A stretch of DNA of 64,000 bases from GW2011-AR15 sp964512765 (GTDB taxonomy: Archaea; Nanobdellota; Nanobdellia; Woesearchaeales; GW2011-AR15). Below the pieces are notes generated by a model. That model was not told the origin of the DNA. It saw nothing but the letters and a program-made list of their open reading frames with translations, and did not search any database. Location of the stretch: NCBI GenBank assembly GCA_964512765.1, contig CAZEKF010000008.1, positions 5,539 to 69,538 of the forward strand, in the 5' to 3' direction. The position numbers were made by a program, and so were the translations under genes. Position 1 is the first letter of the stretch; every line of letters begins with the position of its first letter. Below are positions 8,550-15,707 of this stretch, piece after piece.

Positions 8550-8924
8550 CTATATATATATAACTTCTTCTTCTTGGACAGGCGAAAGCAATTCATTCAT
8601 ATTAATTCCACTGGGTTTGATAATACGAGCCTGAATTGTATCTTTGTATACATGCCAATCTGTTATTTCTTCTCCTCTCTGTTCTACAACATAAACATCG
8701 TCATTTATTTGAATTCTAGCAGCTGTCACATTTTGTTCGCCATCAAAAAGATGAGCTGTATTTAAAAGAGGGTTGTAATCACCTTGTTTAGCTAATATTT
8801 CACTTGGGCTTATTCTCTCTGCAACACTATTTGGATTAAGACTATAAAGTTCATGAAGAAGTAAAATAGTTCTTGCTAAATCTTGTGGTATTGGTTTGCC
8901 AAGTCTCATTTTATGTATGATCAA
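8550..8924 (-). CDS. Unknown protein, upstream half of a frameshifted gene
   Basis: 124 aa from TTG at 8924 (ATG alternative at 8909), with a TATA-like box at 8941-8952, so probably leaderless. Not recognised: a helical N-terminal third, then a beta-rich segment (AARIQINDDVYVVEQRGEE) and an acidic end EEEVIYI that terminates inside a TA repeat. It lies between two RNR genes on the opposite strand, so its promoter faces that of the second RNR. See the following frame (8200-8526) for the probable continuation. Confidence 0.5.
   Translation of the reverse strand: MIIHKMRLGKPIPQDLARTILLLHELYSLNPNSVAERISPSEILAKQGDYNPLLNTAHLFDGEQNVTAARIQINDDVYVVEQRGEEITDWHVYKDTIQARIIKPSGINMNELLSPVQEEEVIYI
8551..8562. 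repeat. (TA)6 dinucleotide tract at an ORF junction
   Basis: Six TA units lie inside coding sequence. In the present length the upstream frame ends at a TAG formed by the last unit. One unit fewer would read through into the downstream frame. Short dinucleotide tracts are known sites of slipped-strand variation. Confidence 0.7.
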
Positions 8925-8940
8925 TTCGCACTAAAAACAC

Positions 8941-8952
8941 GTTATATTTAAA
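8941..8952 (-). promoter_or_regulatory. TATA-like box for the frameshifted gene
   Basis: TTTAAATATAAC on the minus strand about 23 nt before the TTG at 8924, leaderless spacing. Confidence 0.45.
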
Positions 8953-8990
8953 GCTATTCATAGAATAATCAAATTATACAAATTCCCAAC

Positions 8991-9027
8991 CTTTAAAAAT
9001 AACAAAGTTATTTTATATACAGGGGGT
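8991..9027 (+). promoter_or_regulatory. Promoter and ribosome site of the RNR paralogue
   Basis: A TATA-like CTTTAAAAATA at 8991-9001 and a ribosome site AGGGGG at 9021-9026 precede the ATG at 9034. A hairpin with arms AAAATAAC/GTTATTTT lies between them. Confidence 0.45.
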
Positions 9028-9033
9028 AGATGA

Positions 9034-11052
9034 ATGAGTTTTTCTCAGATTAAGAAACGGGATGGTACTATTGTTGAGTTTGATATTAATAAAGCTATTA
9101 CTGCCATAGAAAAAACTATGTTGGCAGTTGGTATTGACGATGATGATTTACCAAAACATCTTTCTCAGAAAGCTGTTGAAGAAGCTTTAAAGATATACAA
9201 ATCTGATCACATTATTTCTATTGAAGAAATGCAGGATATTATTGAAAAAACTCTAATAAACCAGGGCCAGGCAAGAATGGCCAAAGCTTACATCTTGTAC
9301 AGGCAAAAACGTGCTGAGCTAAGAAAATTAAAACATAACATTCTAGGCAGGATGGACGATTCAAAGCTTAACATTAATGGTTTATTAATTGCTAAATCCA
9401 GATATTTACAAAAAGATGCAGAAGGTAATGTTATTGAAACTCCTAAACAAATGTTCAAAAGAGTTGCAAGTGCAGTCTCAAATGCAGAAAAAAATTATAA
9501 TAAGTCACAGGATGAAATTCAGCAATTAGAAAAAGAATTTACTGAGATTATGCATTCATTAGAGTTTATACCAAGTGGTAGAATACTTACAAATGCAGGT
9601 ACAAAGAATTCTATGATATACAGTAGTTTTGTTATACCTATAGAAGATAGTATGAAAGGTATATTTAGAGCATTGTACCATAAAGCTCTTGTCCAAAGAC
9701 TTGGTGGAGGGACAGGGTTTTCATTTTCTAATATAAGGCCGCAAGGTGGTAAATTAAAAACTACAAAAGGATATGCTTCTGGCCCTATTCCGTTTATTAA
9801 ACTGTTTGACCAAGCATCGAACTTAACAATTGTTGAAGGTAATAGAAAAGCTGCTAACATGGGCTCGTTATCAGTTGAACATCCAGACGTTATTGAATTT
9901 ATAACCATGAAAGACCGGAAAGAAATTAAAAATTTTAACATATCAGTTGAAATAACTGACAAGTTTATGGAAGCTGTTAAAAATAATGAAAAGTATGAAC
10001 TCAAAGATCCTAACACTAATGAAATTATTGATAAAATAGATGCTAATAACATATTTCATTTGATTGTTACAATGGCATGGAAAACCGGCGATCCTGGTGT
10101 ACTGTTCATTGATAAAATCAATAATACAAACCCGTTGCCTAACATTGCAAGAATTGAAACAACTGACCCGTGCGGTGACCAGTTATTGTTGCCGTATGAA
10201 GCTGGTAACCTGGGAGCTATTAACCTTGCAAAGTTCGTCAGGTATAAAAAAATTAAATGGAAACAATTAGAAAAAGTTACAAAACTAGCTGCCAGATTTT
10301 TAGATAATACAGTTGACATAAGCAAATTTCCTGTTAAAAAAATTGAAGACATGGTTAGAGGTTGTCGAAGGATAGGTCTAGGCATCATGGGGTTTGCAGA
10401 CATGTTATACAAACTAAGAATCCCTTATAATTCAGAAAAAGCATTAGAAATCGGGCAGAAAATCATGAAATTTATAGCTGCAACAGCAGCTGAAGCGTCT
10501 GAACAATTAGCAATTGAAAAAGGTTGTTTTCCGTTATGGAACCAGAGCATATACAAAGATAAGATTAAGTTACGAAATTGTTCATTATTAGCAATCGCAC
10601 CAACCGGGTCAAGAAGTATATTTGCTGACACTTCCGCTGGTATTGAACCTAACTTTGCGCTAGGCTACACACGAAAAGTTTTAGGAAGTACTGAGATATT
10701 ACAGATAAATAATGTGCTTGAAAGTGTGATGAAAGAATATGATGTGTTTTCTGAAGACGTGTTAAGAGAAATTATCCAAACAAATTCATTGGAAAAAGTT
10801 AACCTCCCGGATGAAGTTAAGAAAGTGTTTGTAACAGCTCATAACATTACTCCTGATTGGCACGTGAAAATGCAGTCTGTATTTCAGAAGTATGTTGATA
10901 ATGCAATATCAAAAACTGTTAATTTTCCAAAATCTGCAACAATTGAAGATATTAAAAACGCGTTTATGTCTGCATACAATCTAGGTTGTAAAGGTATCAC
11001 TGTATATCGTGAAGGTAGTTTAAGTGAGCAGGTGATTAATATTGGGAAATAG
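9034..11052 (+). CDS. Degenerate class II RNR paralogue with ATP-cone
   Basis: 672 aa, colinear with the nrdJ product over its whole barrel. It also has an N-terminal ATP-cone (about 4-95, IKKRDGTIVEFDINKA to AYILYRQKR) that nrdJ lacks. Catalytic positions are altered. Redox Cys are S198 (YSSFVIP) and G391 (YEAGNLGA). N and E around the thiyl Cys are D378 and D382 (DPCGD). The thiyl Cys C380 is kept. The C-terminal CxxC tail is absent, the protein ending soon after the segment matching QVLNI of NrdJ. Dithiol-driven reduction should be impossible. It could be an allosteric partner for NrdJ, use another reductant such as formate, or act on another substrate; all three are inference. Confidence 0.9.
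   Translation: MSFSQIKKRDGTIVEFDINKAITAIEKTMLAVGIDDDDLPKHLSQKAVEEALKIYKSDHIISIEEMQDIIEKTLINQGQARMAKAYILYRQKRAELRKLKHNILGRMDDSKLNINGLLIAKSRYLQKDAEGNVIETPKQMFKRVASAVSNAEKNYNKSQDEIQQLEKEFTEIMHSLEFIPSGRILTNAGTKNSMIYSSFVIPIEDSMKGIFRALYHKALVQRLGGGTGFSFSNIRPQGGKLKTTKGYASGPIPFIKLFDQASNLTIVEGNRKAANMGSLSVEHPDVIEFITMKDRKEIKNFNISVEITDKFMEAVKNNEKYELKDPNTNEIIDKIDANNIFHLIVTMAWKTGDPGVLFIDKINNTNPLPNIARIETTDPCGDQLLLPYEAGNLGAINLAKFVRYKKIKWKQLEKVTKLAARFLDNTVDISKFPVKKIEDMVRGCRRIGLGIMGFADMLYKLRIPYNSEKALEIGQKIMKFIAATAAEASEQLAIEKGCFPLWNQSIYKDKIKLRNCSLLAIAPTGSRSIFADTSAGIEPNFALGYTRKVLGSTEILQINNVLESVMKEYDVFSEDVLREIIQTNSLEKVNLPDEVKKVFVTAHNITPDWHVKMQSVFQKYVDNAISKTVNFPKSATIEDIKNAFMSAYNLGCKGITVYREGSLSEQVINIGK
11029..11052 (+). 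repeat. 24-nt repeat, left copy
   Basis: The last eight codons of the RNR paralogue, including its stop, recur at 11153-11176 with 21 of 24 identical bases. The two copies flank a GC-rich 100-nt element. Confidence 0.75.
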
Positions 11053-11152
11053 ATTTTGTGGGACTAAGCTCACGTATGTGAGCGCACGTCGCACCTGTTT
11101 CCCTCAAGGCTTTAGTGAGGGCGAGATTTTAGCCCGAACGGTTAAAGGCTTG
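11053..11152 (+). ncRNA. GC-rich structured element between RNR paralogue and pduO
   Basis: 100 nt, visibly richer in G+C than its surroundings. Hairpins seen: GCTCAC/GTGAGC with a 4-nt loop, CCCTCA/TGAGGG, and GGGC/GCCC. A longer pairing CAAGGCTTTAG with TTAAAGGCTTG has one mismatch and a terminal wobble. CACCTG (11092-11097) can pair with the CAGGTG that opens either flanking repeat copy. It lies between two B12-linked genes, but I do not find the cobalamin-riboswitch B12 box. It may be a small mobile element with target duplication or an intergenic regulatory RNA. Confidence 0.5.
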
Positions 11153-11176
11153 CAGGTGATAAATATTGGACAATAG
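11153..11176 (+). repeat. 24-nt repeat, right copy
   Basis: Near-copy of 11029-11052. It contains the TTG start of pduO (11166) and, in another frame, would encode the same QVINIG end and stop as the RNR paralogue. This suggests the two genes once overlapped here. Confidence 0.75.
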
Positions 11177-11780
11177 TGGGCTTAATGATAAGACCAGTAG
11201 TAGACTAAAAGTTTACACAAGAAGAGGAGATCATGGAGAGACTTCACTTTGCGATGGATCTAGAACAAGTAAAGATTCTGAACGTGTTGAAGCATTTGGT
11301 TCATTAGATGAGTTAAACTCATATCTTGGCCTTTGTATTGTTAAACTTGAACATAAAGATATTAAAGAACATTTAATGCAGATCCAGAAAGAAGTGCATG
11401 GTATTTCTGCTAATATTGCATTTCCTGCTAATTTATCACAGTCAATTATTAAAGGCCAGTCAATAGCTGACCAAATTCCTAGGATGTCAGATTATAAAAT
11501 TAAGAAACTTGAAGATTGGATTGATATTTATGAAAATGAGTTACCTGAGTTAAAACATTTTATATTAGCAGGTGGTAATGAAGGAAGTGCTTATTTACAC
11601 ATTGCAAGGACTGTGTGTAGAAGAGCAGAACGTCAAGTTGTAAGGTTAAAACAAAACGAAGAAATTGACAAAAATTTGTTAATATATTTAAACAGATTAT
11701 CTGATTATTTGTTCACTGCTGCTAGATTAGTTAGTCATAGGGCTGGTCGTGATGATGTTAAGTGGCGGTCAGAGATATGA
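11166..11780 (+). CDS. pduO: Cob(I)alamin adenosyltransferase, PduO type
   Basis: Transfers adenosine from ATP to cob(I)alamin, making adenosylcobalamin, the cofactor of class II RNR. 204 aa. The N-terminal ATP loop VYTRRGDHGETSL, the helix motif FGSLDELNSYLG, RTVCRRAER, and the C-terminal HRAGRDDVKW are family hallmarks. The start is TTG at 11166; no in-frame ATG or GTG precedes the conserved N-terminus. Position just after the RNR paralogue ties B12 activation to deoxynucleotide synthesis. Two hairpins (11800-11835) follow. Confidence 0.92.
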   Translation: MDNSGLNDKTSSRLKVYTRRGDHGETSLCDGSRTSKDSERVEAFGSLDELNSYLGLCIVKLEHKDIKEHLMQIQKEVHGISANIAFPANLSQSIIKGQSIADQIPRMSDYKIKKLEDWIDIYENELPELKHFILAGGNEGSAYLHIARTVCRRAERQVVRLKQNEEIDKNLLIYLNRLSDYLFTAARLVSHRAGRDDVKWRSEI

Positions 11781-11799
11781 AGTTCTATGTCAAAACCAA

Positions 11800-11835
11800 C
11801 GAAAATATCATATATTTTCGGGGATTTGAAAATCC
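11800..11835 (+). terminator. Tandem hairpins after pduO
   Basis: CGAAAATAT/ATATTTTCG (11800-11820) and GGATTT/AAATCC (11822-11835) sit between pduO and thyA. No long T tract follows, so termination is a guess; an RNA-stability role is possible. Confidence 0.4.
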
Positions 11836-11852
11836 AAAGGATTTGTCAAAAC

Positions 11853-11862
11853 ATATTTAAAC
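11853..11862 (+). promoter_or_regulatory. TATA-like box of thyA
   Basis: ATATTTAAAC about 27 nt before the ATG at 11885, supporting that start and leaderless transcription. Confidence 0.5.
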
Positions 11863-11884
11863 ACTAACTAGTTTGGAAAATTCT

Positions 11885-12814
11885 ATGGAACAGTACTTAA
11901 AATTATTAAAACACATTCTTGATAACGGTGTCCAGAAACATGATAGAACAGGTATTGGAACTTTAAGTGTTTTTGGTTATCAAATGAGAATGGATTTAAG
12001 TAAAGGGTTTCCATTATTAACTACTAAAAAGGTCTTTATTAGAGGAATTATTCACGAACTGTTATGGTTTTTATCTGGAAGTACAAACATACAATATCTT
12101 GTTAAAAATAATGTTCGGATTTGGAATGAATGGCCGTTTCAAGGATATCTGAAAGCTAACAATTTAGAAGAAAAATATCCAATGTATTCGGATGAATGGA
12201 AAGAAAAAATGTCAGAGTTTGTTGAAAACATTAAAACTGATGACGAGTTTGCTGAAAAATGGGGTGATCTAGGTCCTGTGTATGGTAAACAATGGCGAAG
12301 ATGGTCAGCTCCTAACGGCAAAGAAATTGATCAAATTCAAAATGCTATTGATTTGTTAAAAAAAGATCCTAATGATAGAAGAGTCTTAGTAAGCGGTTGG
12401 AACGTTACAGATATTCAACAGTTAGTAAAAGGTAAAACAAGTGCTCCTCCTTTGTGTCATACAGTGTTCCAGTTTTACGTAGCTAATAATAAACTAAGCT
12501 GTCAATTATACCAAAGAAGCGCTGACACATTTTTAGGAGTGCCGTTTAACATTGCATCATATTCATTGTTAACATTAATGATTGCGCAAGTATGTGGGTT
12601 TGAACCAGGTGAGTTTATACACACGTTTGGCGATGTGCATTTGTACAATAATCATCTTGAACAAACAAAATTGCAATTAACAAGAGAGCCTAAGAAGTTG
12701 CCTGTTATGAAACTAAATCAAAAAGTTAAATCAATATTTGATTTCAAGTTTGAAGATTTTGAATTAATTGATTATGATCCACATCCACCAATAAAAGCGC
12801 AGATAGCGGTGTAA
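11885..12814 (+). CDS. thyA: Thymidylate synthase
   Basis: Methylates dUMP to dTMP with methylene-tetrahydrofolate, producing dihydrofolate that the nearby DHFR recycles. 309 aa from the ATG at 11885, whose N-terminus MEQYLKLLKHILDNG matches bacterial ThyA; a TTG 12 nt upstream is less likely. Folate and substrate motifs are clear: HDRTGIGTLSVFG, GDLGPVYGKQWR, QRSADTFLGVPFN. The nucleophile C191 lies in APPLCHT rather than the usual LPPCHT, so the two prolines are shifted by one residue. Using ThyA plus DHFR rather than ThyX in this archaeon suggests acquisition from bacteria (inference). Confidence 0.96.
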   Translation: MEQYLKLLKHILDNGVQKHDRTGIGTLSVFGYQMRMDLSKGFPLLTTKKVFIRGIIHELLWFLSGSTNIQYLVKNNVRIWNEWPFQGYLKANNLEEKYPMYSDEWKEKMSEFVENIKTDDEFAEKWGDLGPVYGKQWRRWSAPNGKEIDQIQNAIDLLKKDPNDRRVLVSGWNVTDIQQLVKGKTSAPPLCHTVFQFYVANNKLSCQLYQRSADTFLGVPFNIASYSLLTLMIAQVCGFEPGEFIHTFGDVHLYNNHLEQTKLQLTREPKKLPVMKLNQKVKSIFDFKFEDFELIDYDPHPPIKAQIAV

Positions 12815-12821
12815 ATAATTT

Positions 12822-12833
12822 AATTTAAATAAT
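12822..12833 (+). promoter_or_regulatory. TATA-like box before the 12.8-kb RNA
   Basis: AATTTAAATAAT just upstream of the three-way-junction RNA. An overlapping A/T stretch from 12812 could place the start at the base of the terminal stem. Confidence 0.35.
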
Positions 12834-12834
12834 T

Positions 12835-12934
12835 GTAGTGATGATATAGTTGGCACAGACGGATTTTTCCTAAAATAGAAAAATCCTATTCCATTTTACT
12901 GTGTAAAATTCCATCTGGCCAACATCATCACTGC
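12835..12934 (+). ncRNA. Three-way-junction RNA, copy A
   Basis: A stem of AGTGATGAT (12837-12845) with ATCATCACT (12924-12932) closes the element. The second stem GTTGGC/GCCAAC, a bulged A and CAGA/TCTG follow. Two hairpins then branch off, GGATTTTTC/GAAAAATCC and ATTTTAC/GTAAAAT. The blocks CACAGACGG, AAAATCCTAT and CATCTGG recur at 63.0 kb in the same order, and the second stem there has different but still paired bases. It lies between thyA and folA. Not a family I recognise; it could be a leader of folA or an independent small RNA. Confidence 0.6.
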
Positions 12935-12969
12935 TTTGAAGAAAAAACATCAGAAGAGAATAAAACTGA

Positions 12970-13026
12970 TTTCAGCTTTGCTGAAATTGCATTGTAAAGG
13001 GTTATTAAGGGATTTAATCCCTTAAT
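12970..13026 (+). promoter_or_regulatory. Two hairpins ahead of folA
   Basis: TTTCAGC/GCTGAAA with a 3-nt loop (12970-12986) and a 23-nt perfect palindrome centred on GGGATTTAATCCC (13004-13026). They lie between RNA copy A and the folA promoter and may end the upstream transcript or act in the folA leader. Confidence 0.4.
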
Positions 13027-13069
13027 GAAATAAAAAAATTATTATAATTAAATCAAAAAGGTATATTTT

Positions 13070-13552
13070 ATGACACTATCAATGATTTGGGCAATGGGTA
13101 AGAACAGAGAAATTGGTAAAGGTATTCATTTACCGTGGCACATTCCTGAAGATTTTAAATATTTTAAAAAAACAACTCTTGGCAAGCCAGTTATAATGGG
13201 CCTGACAACGTTCAAATCAATCGGCAAACCATTGCCAGGCAGAAGAAACATTGTTTTAAACTTTAACAGAATTGATTTACCTGGATGTGAAGTTGTTACT
13301 TCAATTGAAGAAGCTATTGAAAAAGTAAAAGATGAACCAGAAGCGTTTGTGATTGGCGGTGCATCAATATACAAACAATTTTTAGATAAAGTTGATAAGT
13401 TATATATTACATTTATTGATCATGTTTTTGATGCTGACATTTTCTTTCCACATTATGATATTACTAGATGGAAATTAGTTAGTGAAGAAAAAGGTTTGAA
13501 AGATGATAAAAACCCGTACGATTATTATTTCAGGGTTTATGATCGGGTTTAG
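13070..13552 (+). CDS. folA: Dihydrofolate reductase
   Basis: NADPH-dependent reduction of dihydrofolate to tetrahydrofolate, closing the ThyA cycle. 160 aa, standard DHFR length. Visible are the N-terminal strand SMIWAMGKNREIGKG with the Met20-type loop, LPWHIPEDFKYFK (the active-site acid is E22 or D23 of this segment), VIMGLTTFKSIGKPLPGR, and FVIGGASIYKQFL. AAAGGT precedes the ATG by 9 nt, a weak ribosome site. Ends 4 bp into the convergent membrane gene. Confidence 0.95.
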   Translation: MTLSMIWAMGKNREIGKGIHLPWHIPEDFKYFKKTTLGKPVIMGLTTFKSIGKPLPGRRNIVLNFNRIDLPGCEVVTSIEEAIEKVKDEPEAFVIGGASIYKQFLDKVDKLYITFIDHVFDADIFFPHYDITRWKLVSEEKGLKDDKNPYDYYFRVYDRV

Positions 13553-13998
13553 TAAGCAAACCAAGGCGCTAAGACAGCTATTAAACCTGAAACAGTATAA
13601 ATTATTGAATCGATTATTATTGGATATTCAGGAAAATTAAAGTTAATCACACCTAAATGATACAGTTCTGGAGTTATGATTAATAGCATAATACCAACTC
13701 CTGTTAGAAAAGTAAGGCTTTGCATCACTAACCCTTTTTCTCTAATACTTTCTGACAAAAGTTCTTCAGCTGTTATTGCCATTACAAAAGTGATTGCAAA
13801 AGTAAACAACGGAGTTTCTCTTATAACAAAATCAATATATCCAAAGTGATTGAGAATTTGAACAGTACCAACGCTTAGTAATATTAAACCATCCAGAAAA
13901 AAATGTATTTTCTCTGGAAGCAAGAATGCAACAATTAACCCTGTCAATACTGCTATTGTTATAACGTTTGTGTTTGACAACAAATCTAGCATAATCAT
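13549..13998 (-). CDS. Four- or five-TM membrane protein of unknown function
   Basis: 149 aa, almost wholly hydrophobic. Helices are at about 13-30, 33-52, 62-82, 90-108 and 127-147, with a conserved-looking acidic turn AEELLSESIREKG between them. No family recognised. It converges on folA with a 4-bp overlap and faces the long non-coding region 13999-14322. Start at the first ATG; a second ATG two codons later is possible. Confidence 0.6.
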   Translation of the reverse strand: MIMLDLLSNTNVITIAVLTGLIVAFLLPEKIHFFLDGLILLSVGTVQILNHFGYIDFVIRETPLFTFAITFVMAITAEELLSESIREKGLVMQSLTFLTGVGIMLLIITPELYHLGVINFNFPEYPIIIDSIIYTVSGLIAVLAPWFAY

Positions 13999-14322
13999 AT
14001 AACTAAGATAAAACTATTATAAATATTTGTTGTTCATTTCTGTTCACTCTTGTTCAGTCCAGGCTTTAAATACTGTTCATTCTTATCGAATTTCACAAAA
14101 AAGTTGGTGAAAAAGTAAACAACTGTTATTGGAAAGACAAAAACACGAAATATTCAGTTTTCAACCTGGTGACAATTAACCATAATTAAGACCTAACAGA
14201 AACTGAAAACAAAAAAAGAGAGAAGCCAAAATTATTTGGCAACTCTTTTTTTCAAATTAAACGGAGGTATTGAAACTAAACGTTTCAAAAACTCCTCGTG
14301 AAAACTCGGAGGTAAACAAAAA
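13999..14322 (+). promoter_or_regulatory. Long leader region of the WG-repeat protein
   Basis: 324 nt without a gene. A TATA-like GCTTTAAATACTG lies near 14061-14073, so the transcript would carry a leader of about 230 nt. In it are GTTTTCA/TGAAAAC arms (14157-14163, 14204-14210), a strong hairpin with T7 (14211-14252), a GAAAC/GTTTC palindrome at 14274-14288, and a CTCC segment able to pair with the GGAG of the ribosome site CGGAGGT near 14308-14314. This looks like an attenuator-type leader. Confidence 0.45.
14211..14252 (+). terminator. Hairpin plus T-tract within the leader
   Basis: GCCAAA/TTTGGC with a 4-nt loop, extended outward by AGAG/CTCT and an A-run pairing with seven T. It has the form of an intrinsic terminator 70 nt before the next start codon. 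Confidence 0.5.
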
Positions 14323-14838
14323 ATGAATAAAATAATAAAGAATAAAATAATAAAAATTGTATTAGTTGCAATGTTAATCATGGCATTGCCAATAGTGTCT
14401 GCGTTTGAATCTACAAACACAGACAACGAACTTTCTGCAAGGGAAGTTAAGAAAATGGGAGAAGAGGTCTTGGATAAAATACCTGAAACATACGATGTAA
14501 CAGCTGATAAAATCACTGTTCCGAACAGGTTTTTGTTGTACACGCATAATGGCAAAGATGTCATGTGGGGCACGTACGGAAATGGTTATTTCAGAGGTAA
14601 AGATAATCATGGCAAATATACCTGGGGAATCTATGGTAACAAAATATTTGCTGGAATGTACGACGGCGAATTTTTCTGGGGCAAATATTCAAGAAACAGA
14701 TGGAAAGCGTTTGGATTATTTGGTCAAAAAAGATCACACGGTAAATTTGTTCTATTTCCTCCCATCACAATAGAACCTATACCAATACATAAACCTGTGA
14801 AAACACGATTAGCATCACCCACTGCTAGTCTGAACTAA
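14323..14838 (+). CDS. Secreted protein with W-G/YGN repeats
   Basis: 171 aa. A signal peptide (about 1-28, KIVLVAMLIMALPIVSA) is followed by a mature domain. In residues about 75-140 a short motif recurs: MWGTYGNGYFRG, TWGIYGNKIFAG, FWGKYSRNRW, GLFGQKRSHGKF, spaced about 16-17 residues apart. These look like beta-hairpin repeats similar in style to MORN repeats, but I cannot assign them. The C-terminus is Pro-rich. A strong CGGAGGT site and a long structured leader precede it, implying high and regulated output. A clear hairpin follows. Confidence 0.65.
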   Translation: MNKIIKNKIIKIVLVAMLIMALPIVSAFESTNTDNELSAREVKKMGEEVLDKIPETYDVTADKITVPNRFLLYTHNGKDVMWGTYGNGYFRGKDNHGKYTWGIYGNKIFAGMYDGEFFWGKYSRNRWKAFGLFGQKRSHGKFVLFPPITIEPIPIHKPVKTRLASPTASLN

Positions 14839-14863
14839 GAAAACCCTGTTTTTGGGTTTTCTT
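14837..14863 (+). terminator. Hairpin terminator
   Basis: A 10-bp stem AAGAAAACCC/GGGTTTTCTT with a 7-nt loop starts at the stop codon of the WG-repeat gene. Confidence 0.6.
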
Positions 14864-14903
14864 CATAGTTAAATTTAAAAGTTAATTTTTTTCACTGCAG
14901 AGA

Positions 14904-15707
14904 ATGTTTAAGAGACTCTTAATATTGGTATTATTACTGTTACCAGTAGCTAGTGCACTTGACTCAGAATACAATATTATTGTTGAAGATAATGGTAACG
15001 CGCTTGTAATAATTAATTTAGAAGGTAGCGGACTAGTAAACATACCATTACAAAAAGATGTTGATGATGTTAAAGTCAAAGGTGCATTGTACAAGATTAA
15101 TGATCAAAGTATAGATGTTTCAATTGGCTCAACTCAAGAAGCTGTTGTACTATACAAAACAGCATATTTAACAACAAAATTAAATGATCAGTGGAAGTTT
15201 AAACTTGATCTGATTAATAACACAATGACAACTGTTGCCTTGCCAAACTATGTAATTGTAAGCGAAACAAAGCCTAATGCGTTTATTGAAGAATTAAACT
15301 ATACAAAAATAGTGTTCCAAGATACAAACTCAATAGAAATCAGTTACAAGTTTCCTGATGATATCATAATTGAACCTGACGAACACCGTAATTATCTGTT
15401 ATGGATAATTAACCTTGGGTTTGTAATAATTGTTGCGCTTGGTGCATCAGGTTATATATTAAGAAACAAAAAATCAAACAAGAAAAACGTAATAAAAACT
15501 TTATCGCATAACGAAAGAAAAGTTATTAACACATTACTAGAGAATAAAGGTGCTATAAAGAGAAATGACCTGGAAAGAAAAACTAAACTAGCCAAGTCAA
15601 GTTTAGCTAATACTCTAAACATGCTAGAACGTAAAAAAATTATTGAAATTGATAAAACATATACAACACATTTTGTTAAATTTACAAGGTGGTTTAATGG
15701 ATTATAA
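14904..15707 (+). CDS. Membrane-anchored winged-helix regulator
   Basis: 267 aa. A signal sequence (about 1-18) is followed by an extracellular beta-rich domain (about 20-165), one transmembrane helix (about 166-188, LLWIINLGFVIIVALGAS), a basic stop-transfer, and a cytoplasmic winged-helix of the MarR/ArsR style (about 205-265, LSHNERKVINTLLENKGAIK through SSLANTLNMLERKKIIEI). This architecture is common in archaea and suggests a one-component envelope sensor. The target is unknown. Its 3' end overlaps the next secreted-protein gene, so the two are coupled. Confidence 0.75.
   Translation: MFKRLLILVLLLLPVASALDSEYNIIVEDNGNALVIINLEGSGLVNIPLQKDVDDVKVKGALYKINDQSIDVSIGSTQEAVVLYKTAYLTTKLNDQWKFKLDLINNTMTTVALPNYVIVSETKPNAFIEELNYTKIVFQDTNSIEISYKFPDDIIIEPDEHRNYLLWIINLGFVIIVALGASGYILRNKKSNKKNVIKTLSHNERKVINTLLENKGAIKRNDLERKTKLAKSSLANTLNMLERKKIIEIDKTYTTHFVKFTRWFNGL

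Noticed and set aside
6258..11052. Two RNR genes as the split NrdJa/NrdJb enzyme
   Set aside because: Both are full-length and colinear, so they are paralogues, not halves of one enzyme.
11053..11165. Cobalamin riboswitch before pduO
   Set aside because: Position is ideal, but the B12 box and the conserved core of cobalamin riboswitches are not visible, and the flanking duplication points to an insertion.
12835..12934. Known folate (THF) riboswitch upstream of folA
   Set aside because: The conserved THF-binding core is absent, and the same structure exists at 63 kb away from folate genes.
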